This document shows positions 57,700 through 64,000 of a stretch of DNA of 64,000 nt, piece by piece. The DNA is from Artemisia argyi (lineage: Eukaryota; Streptophyta; Magnoliopsida; Asterales; Asteraceae): contig CM060698.1 in the NCBI GenBank assembly GCA_030686995.1, forward strand, positions 145,037,106 to 145,101,105, given 5' to 3'. The translations under genes and the position numbers were made by a program. The notes beneath the pieces were generated by a model. That model was not told the DNA's origin, did not search any database, and was given only the letters and a program-made list of their open reading frames with translations. Position 1 is the stretch's first letter. Each line of letters begins with the position of its first letter.

Positions 57700-58728
57700 G
57701 AAGGTAAACGATAAGTTTTAATTCGGGTGAAAGCTATAAATATGCAATATATTCTTTGAAATTACTCGAGTAAAAAAACTTTATCAATTACTACAAGAAT
57801 AGCCAAAATAATTTCAAAAATTTGAACAATATCGCTAACTTTTCAAGTGATTTGACTTAAATACCATTGTGTTCTTCCCTATTTGATTTTGTTATTGAAT
57901 TTATATTTATTTTGTAATTGCTATTATCTTGATAATACCACATAATCAATCGGTGGAACCTTGATTTTGTTATTGGAAACTGTAATCCAAGGTAACCGAT
58001 TAATATTTATATGTTGTTGTACCTAGGAGTTTAAAAATCAAACAAGTGGGTTGTGAATTTCAAGTTAACAAGAGTCAAGGATTCATTCCTCGCAACTAAT
58101 AAACGAACTTTCATAAACAACGCCGCCTTTAGAAAGAGATGTGATTCTGATTCTTCATCATTAAAGGAAACCTTTTTAATTTAGATCCATTCTTATTATC
58201 GCGAGATTAACACAGGTTGCTAGGTGGTGTGCCGTAAGAATCTTTGGATACATATGAAAATTCAAGAACATATTAAACACACGTTTATAGATATTTCGTA
58301 AATTAACCCAGTTGATTGACACAAGAACATATTAACACGGGCAGTTGATTGACACAAGAATACTCTAAAAATAAGTGATACGAAAACACGTCCCTGATTA
58401 GGATCAACACACGTTTATAGATGTTTTGCAAACAAATAAGTGTTTTGTAAATTCAAGAATCTTTGTGTCAATCAACTGGCTTTACAGATGAAAATATTTT
58501 AAAAAATGTAAGTTCGACAACAAAATCAGGAGGGAAGAATATAAAGGCATTTTAGTCAAATCACTTTGAGATGCCCGGTTAAATCGGTCATATTTGCGAC
58601 ATTGTTCAAATTTTGAAAATACTTTAGCGATTCTAGTAATTAATAAAGTGTGTTACGTATTTTGATCCTTTCCAAAAAATCTGTTACACATCTTTAGCTT
58701 TCACCCATTTAATTTCAATCCATAGCCT
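57700..58728. mobile_element. Long-TIR non-autonomous element (MULE-like)
   Basis: Inverted arms of about 190-200 bp: 57700-57900 and 58505-58728. Matching phrases include GGGTGAAAGCT, TTATCAATTACTA versus TTATTAATTACTA, TTTGAACAAT, AGTGATTTGACT and ATTCTTCCCT / GTTCTTCCCT, then TGATTTTGTT. The spacer contains two copies of ACACACGTTTATAGAT and of AGTTGATTGACACAAGAA, and no ORF. Long TIRs and lack of coding suggest a Mutator-like MITE. I did not find the 9-bp target duplication. Confidence 0.6.
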
Positions 58729-58844
58729 GGTTTATAAAAGAAGTCAACATTGCTACTAATCTTCTATATAATATGAGAAGAAAATTTATTCTGTAGAAAT
58801 CTTAGAAAACTCAATATTTGATATAAACTAGGGGGCGTATGGTT

Positions 58845-59351
58845 CGCTGGAATTCGGTGTAATTCATTGTAATTATAATCTGAATTACATTACAATCCTG
58901 TTTGATTGACAAGATGGATGTAATTGTACTTCAGATTACATTACATTGCTTGTTTGGTTTGCAAGAAAATGTAATTGGATTACAACCAATTACGTCCAGT
59001 GATGTAATACAGATTACATAGCTAACTTGATAGAATGTGATGAATTACATTTGAATTCAGATTTTTAAAAGTTAAATATCATTATTTATATTTCATCGTT
59101 ATTACTAATATATTATTTAATTTTAAAATAAAAAGTAATTATAATAATTATTTTATTATTATTGTTATTATTATTATTATTATACAATAATTATTACTAA
59201 TATTTATATATTATTATTATAAAAATTATTAATTTATTATTATTATTAAATAGTAATTATTATTAATATTTATATATCATTACCTTTATTATTATTATTA
59301 CTATTATTACTATTATTATTATTATATTAAAATTATTATTATTTATTTATT

Positions 59352-59399
<48 letters not shown>

Positions 59400-59443
59400 A
59401 TAAAATTATTAATTATTAATTATTATTATTATTATTATATTAA

Positions 59444-59486
<43 letters not shown>

Positions 59487-59487
59487 G

Positions 59488-59520
<33 letters not shown>

Positions 59521-59647
59521 TATTATTATTATTATTATTTATTATTTAATAAATATTATTATTTATATTATTATCTTATTATATTATTATTTAATAAATA
59601 TTATTATTATTATTATTATCATTATTATATTATATTATATTATTTTA

Positions 59648-59704
<57 letters not shown>

Positions 59705-59882
59705 TATTTTGAATTACATTACGTTGTGAGTCAACAAAATACAATGACAGATTTTATCAATTACAATTACAACACATTAAAATTACAATACTTTTCAATT
59801 CTTTGAATTACAATTCATTCAAATTACAATTCCTTTCAAATATTACAATTCCTTCAAAAACATTCTGTGAACCAAACGCAGA
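58845..59882. mobile_element. MITE swollen by an ATT microsatellite
   Basis: Ends GGGGGCGTATGGTTCGC (58849) and TGAACCAAACGCAGAG are inverted copies. Next to them are symmetrical TGTAATTCATTGTAATTATAA-type and AATTACAATTCATTCAAATT-type segments. The centre is dominated by an expanded ATT tract. Confidence 0.6.
59130..59706. repeat. Imperfect (ATT)n tract of about 575 bp
   Basis: Almost pure TTA/ATT repeats with scattered interruptions. The 75-codon Leu/Tyr open frame inside it (59485-59712) is an artefact. Confidence 0.9.
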
Positions 59883-61334
59883 GTGTATTTCTTTTTACTC
59901 ATAGCTAAGGGATTGAGTTCACAAAATATTTAATAAGATCTCTTTTTTAAGTAGGACCCATATATTTCTTTTACTTCCTCTACATCCCCCAAAATAAAAA
60001 ATATTAACCCGTCCTCATTAAGTGGCTCTTATAGAAGTAGATCCCACATATATTTATAAGGGTCTTAGTCTAAAAAAAAAAGTTTGACTGAGACTGAGAC
60101 GCATGGGCGTAAGCCTCACCCACCTCACTTAGTTACCACCATGCCGGTCACACAAATGTAAGGTGAGAGGTAAGAAAAGTGGGAAGTTAATGTGAGTGGC
60201 TCACCTTAAGTTACAACCGAGTGAAGTGGGCCTTTTTTTGTTTTATTGGTTTTTATTTTGTTTATGAATGTGTGTAGGATATATTTGTATAAAGTGGGTA
60301 TTTTAATGAAAGGTGGAGGTTTGGTGACCATGTCTTGTGAAAGGTGTGGGGGAGTGAGGGGAAGTAAAATGAGAGAGAAAGTTGTGGTGACGCTGATGTG
60401 TAAAGTGAGGGAATAGTGACCATAAACAAAAAAGCCTAGTTTGACATGTGGCAAATCTAAGCCGTCTAATTCATCACTAAAAAATAAAATTGAATACTCA
60501 ATTGCCCAAACTTGGTTCAAACTAGTTTTCAAGAATAAAAAGGTTATATTCTTATTGGTTAATCAATATTACCAAGTACAAAACTTTAGACAAAAATATA
60601 ATTGTTTACGTATGGTATGTAAATAGGGTTAAAAGATAGGATGAGAATCGTTTTGTTTTTTGGTTATGCGTGTAAAACGATAAGGTCCCGATAAGAATGA
60701 TGAAGATCAAGAAGCTCATGTAACACTTAAACAAAGATCATACTTGACTGTTGTGAAGTCATATTTACCCAAGTGTGTGAAAACTTATAAAGTTGTGTGT
60801 GTTGCCTTCTATTTATAGAGACGAATAATGTTTAAAAATAAACCCCTTGTGGGATGATCAATGGCTGTCAGGGAGCTAGATGTTGATCATCCAAGGAGCA
60901 GACAAGGGGGGACAGGTGGACTGCCCTCCTTGGATCGTACCAAGTGGTCATGTCGTGCGTCCCCACTGTCTAATGTCAAAAGGCACATCTTAACAATTAG
61001 TGACAGTTGAGGAGCAGTGGGGCTCAGTATATCCTGATGAGTTTCATCAGGCCTCGTGACCGTGGGATTTAAGTCGGGCCGCAATCAAGTGTTTATTGAT
61101 GGCCCGAGGTAATGGGCTTGATTCGAGAGTTTATTTTAGTGGGCTTGGGCCACTAATATTGAAACACTATCTATCCTCCCAGTCTAGTATTAGATCATGC
61201 ATTAATGATATGATACCGAACTTTTAAACTAAGTCCCCCGAGTCCGTGCTGCGCTACCAAGGCTCGCTCTTAGGCACCTTGTTTCTAGTCTTATCTCATA
61301 TTTTTGTTTTTAGTGATGATGACTAGGTACATGC

Positions 61335-61336
<2 letters not shown>
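59883..61336. other. Intergenic, LTR-like segments
   Basis: No gene. 60640-61250 resembles an antisense LTR (minus-strand TCTATAAATAGAAGGCAACA core with GC-richer flanks such as GAGGCCTGATGAAACTCATC). No ends identified. The minus frame at 60206-60532 lacks coding character. Confidence 0.35.
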
Positions 61337-61410
<74 letters not shown>

Positions 61411-61412
61411 TA
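61337..61412. repeat. (ATT)n microsatellite, about 75 bp
   Basis: Uninterrupted ATT repeats. Confidence 0.9.
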
Positions 61413-62945
61413 TTTATTTATTTTTACCTCGATGAGGATTTTAGCTGAGTTGGGAAAGACGGGTATTAATGTTTGCGTGGGGAAGTTTAGGAAATACCCC
61501 TCTAGGATGATTTGCTATCTCTGGGATTTGGTGTTCCGCTTTTGTCTTTTCGACTGTAGATAGTGTCATCATGACTTTTAATGAGCTGTGTGTTTGACTT
61601 GTCCCTTCAACTGTACATGACGTGTGTGTTGAAGTCACCTATACTTGCGTCTTTGCAAGGTGAGTCTCACACTCCCCATTAAACGTGTGTTGACCCAATG
61701 GATTTTTGCCAAGTGTAACTCATCAAGTCGTTTCATTTGCCTATATATTGGGCTAGAAAAGTGGGGAATTTACAACCTGAAGCGATAAAGTCTCTTTTCC
61801 TCTTCCACTTTCCTAAACCCTAAAAAATTCATTTTAAAAAATCATATGTTTAATTTAAAAATCTATAAAATTGAGTATGTAAGGATTTGGTGGAAGAATT
61901 GAGGGAAGAAAATGAATTGTATGACAAACATAAAGAAAATGAGGAATGTAATGTGCAAGATGTTTGGCCTCTCGGGATGATAATTTCCAATAGTATAAGC
62001 AATGGGTGATTAGTGTCAAATTTAACAAATCTTATGAATGATTTGTGCAGTTATAATTTTTTCTCACTTTTCTCATTTTAATTTTATTTCTCATCTTTTC
62101 TCATTTTAATTTTATTTCTCATTTAATATTAACTTTATATACGAGATTATAAATATCAAAATGCAACACGGGTTATGGTGATATGTTAATACTTACATGA
62201 GATTGTAATATATCAATAACTCACATAAAAGATAGTATATTGAAAATGAGTAAAAGTGATGTGAGGGTATAAATGTCAAGACACTCTAAATTTGAGTGTG
62301 TAAATCAATTATGAGAATGTACAAATCACTTCCAAGAAAACAATTATTCGAGTAACCTCTTACCTCGTATTAACCGAGAACCCTTTTAAAAATATGCAAA
62401 TATGTGTCATGTCATCCAACACTTCCAACTCACTTTTATAGTTACTTGTTTATCAACTTCTTCTTTTATATATTAAAAAAATAATAATAAAAAATTAAAA
62501 AAAAATTAAAATAATAATAATCTTAACTACTTATAATACAAAAATGGTCAAGTGAAATGTTGAGTTTTCAACATTTGGTCAAATGAGAGAGAAAATTACT
62601 AATCATAATGGTTTTCTTAAACTAAATTATATTGTAATTAATACTTTTATTAAAATACATCATTACTTAAAAATACAATAATTTATTCACATTATACAAC
62701 CAATTAAAAGCATATATACGAAATTAAATACAACCAATTAAAACACCACTTACTAAAAATTACAATAAAAATTTCATAATGTACAATTTAAATAAGCTAC
62801 AACATAATCCATATAAAATAATTAAACATACTAATTAATCTTATTTTTAAACACCCTAAAATAAAAAGTACATGTTATTATATACATTATACAAATTAAT
62901 AAAACGCACAAAGCTTCATACAACATAACAAGTTGATGGTACATA
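61413..62945. other. Repeat-like then AT-rich intergenic
   Basis: 61413-61830 has an LTR-like promoter (CTATATATTGGGCTAG at about 61741, then CCTAAACCCTAAAAAATTC) and no ORF. The remainder is AT-rich with no supported feature. Confidence 0.35.
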
Positions 62946-62947
62946 TA

Positions 62948-63378
62948 GTTTTGAAACCTGGACGGGACCAACGGGTTCAACCGGGAACTGGTGTCGCCAC
63001 CGGTTTGGCTAACCAATAAAAACCATCCGAAAACGAACCAGAGAGGACCCGTTGAAACCGATACAAAGTGGTGAATCAGGCCAAATCGAGATCTATTTCT
63101 CCGGTTAATTGTCATATGGTACCCGAAAGAAAAGCTGAAAAGTGAAAAGTTAAACTAAAAAAGGAAATATTGAAAACATATATTTCAAAAGAAAACTATT
63201 AATACAAATCACAAACCGGGTTGACCTGAGACGCTTCAAACCTGGAGGGTTGACCCGGTTTAATTTGACCCATTTTCGACCAACCTAGCAAGTTGAACTG
63301 GTTTAAATTGACCAATTTTTCGACCGGAACGGTTCAACCAGTTGAACCACCCGGGTCGAACCGGGTTTTAAAACATTA
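62948..63378. mobile_element. TIR element rich in GGTTCAACCGG motifs
   Basis: The left end AGTTTTGAAACCTGGACGGG mirrors the right end GGGTCGAACCGGGTTTTAAA. Multiple AACCGGGTTGACC / ACCGGTTTGG motifs fill the ends. A hAT-like MITE is plausible but no clear target duplication was found. It lies just inside the possible Helitron 3' end. Confidence 0.45.
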
Positions 63379-63497
63379 TGTTTAATCCCAAATCTTCAAA
63401 CTTTTATTATTTTTTGTTTATAACCTATAAACTTTTTTTTATCAATAAACTATCTGTCACTATAAAATCTCGTTGCTATGCACGGATACTCGTCTAG

Positions 63498-63835
63498 TAA
63501 TAAAAAATCACTAATAAAAATAAGTTAAAAAAGTGGCACATGAATGACATGACACAAGATACGGACACTTTTAAAAGGGTAAATCAGTCGATATGAGGTA
63601 CTCTGTCATAGAAATGATTTAAATGATTGTTTTATGAAAGTATAGTGACTCACTTAACAAATTTTTCTAGTGTTTTTATATTGTACTAGTCAAAAAGCCT
63701 TAAACTAATATACTAACTCAAGTAAAACAAAAAACATCAAGTGGTATATTAGTATATGTACATGGGCCATGTATAATCAATTGGCTGGACCTAATGTGTA
63801 TATGGGCTAGAAATTTCACATGTTTTCATGCATAT
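63498..63835. other. Intergenic
   Basis: AT-rich, nothing recognised. Confidence 0.4.
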
Positions 63836-63837
63836 TA

Positions 63838-64000
63838 CTCCCTCCGTTCCAAAATTTAAGTCTAATTTGACTTTTTGAATCCAACTTTGACTTTAATTAT
63901 TTTTGCTTGTATTACGTAATACTTGATGCAAAATATATAAATTGATTGGGTTTTAAATATATTTTCATATGATATAATTTTTATCAAGTACTCCCTCCGT
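63838..64000. repeat. Stowaway MITE, interrupted by a second one
   Basis: CTCCCTCCGTTCC at 63838 after TA is the canonical Stowaway terminus. The interior matches the element at 88-342 (TACTTGATGCAAAATATATA, TTTTAAATATATTTTCAT). At 63991, again after TA, CTCCCTCCGT restarts in direct orientation where the first element should continue, so a second Stowaway begins there and runs out of the window. Confidence 0.75.

Larger units (their letters stand above)
58760..63497 (+). mobile_element. Possible second Helitron
   Basis: A candidate 5' end at 58760, TCTTCTATATAATATGAGAA preceded by A, and a candidate 3' end at 63497 with an imperfect hairpin (CTCGTTGCTATGCACGG), then ATACTCGT, CTAG and host T. 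Both obey the A-TC...CTAG-T rule. The pairing of these two ends is speculative: 4.7 kb of other repeats lie between and no captured gene is recognised. Confidence 0.3.

Noticed and set aside
59485..59712. Leu/Tyr-rich open frame
   Set aside because: Translation of the ATT microsatellite.

Overview
The window is nuclear DNA from a flowering plant, most likely a eudicot and plausibly an Asterid such as Asteraceae. That lineage call is an inference from gene style and repeat content. It is AT-rich, has split genes with GT-AG introns, and is dominated by transposable elements. There is no prokaryotic organisation, CRISPR array or rRNA.

Host genes. Four look complete. (1) A PQQ/beta-propeller, polyvinylalcohol-dehydrogenase-like secreted protein (949-2919, +, 4 exons). 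(2) The SnRK1 gamma-type CBS-domain subunit KING1 (3601-6271, -, 5 exons). (3) A divergent V-type H+-ATPase subunit D (31230-31988, +, single coding exon). (4) A group IIb WRKY transcription factor (32339-35111, -, 5 exons). I rebuilt the splice junctions by hand; every junction is GT-AG and keeps the frame. Genes 3 and 4 converge, with about 350 bp between them.

Mobile DNA. 6.66-12.5 kb holds a young Ty1/copia element with an uninterrupted polyprotein; its 3' LTR points into the SnRK1-gamma gene about 390 bp away. 13.8-27.1 kb is a candidate 13-kb Helitron on the minus strand. It carries broken exons of several unrelated genes (elongation factor 1-beta, the synaptonemal protein ZYP1, a nucleobase-ascorbate transporter, and an unidentified coiled-coil gene), all on one strand. 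28.5-29.4 kb and 45.4-47.6 kb are two related LINE copies in which ORF1 runs straight into the 3' UTR with no ORF2. 35.3-39.1 kb is a giant foldback element with about 0.8-kb arms around palindromic tandem repeats and a nested hAT-type MITE. Three copies of one miniature LTR retrotransposon (TRIM) family lie at 39.6, 44.2 and 55.7 kb, one of them split by a hAT-like insert. 48.5-53.6 kb is a second copia element, disabled by one frameshift. 57.7-63.5 kb holds a long-TIR element, a MITE with a giant ATT microsatellite and a possible second Helitron. Stowaway MITEs of one family sit at both ends of the window.

The host genes show no sign of acting as a single pathway. The most unusual contents are the multi-gene Helitron chimera, the ORF1-only LINE family, and the retrotransposon promoter facing the energy-sensor gene.
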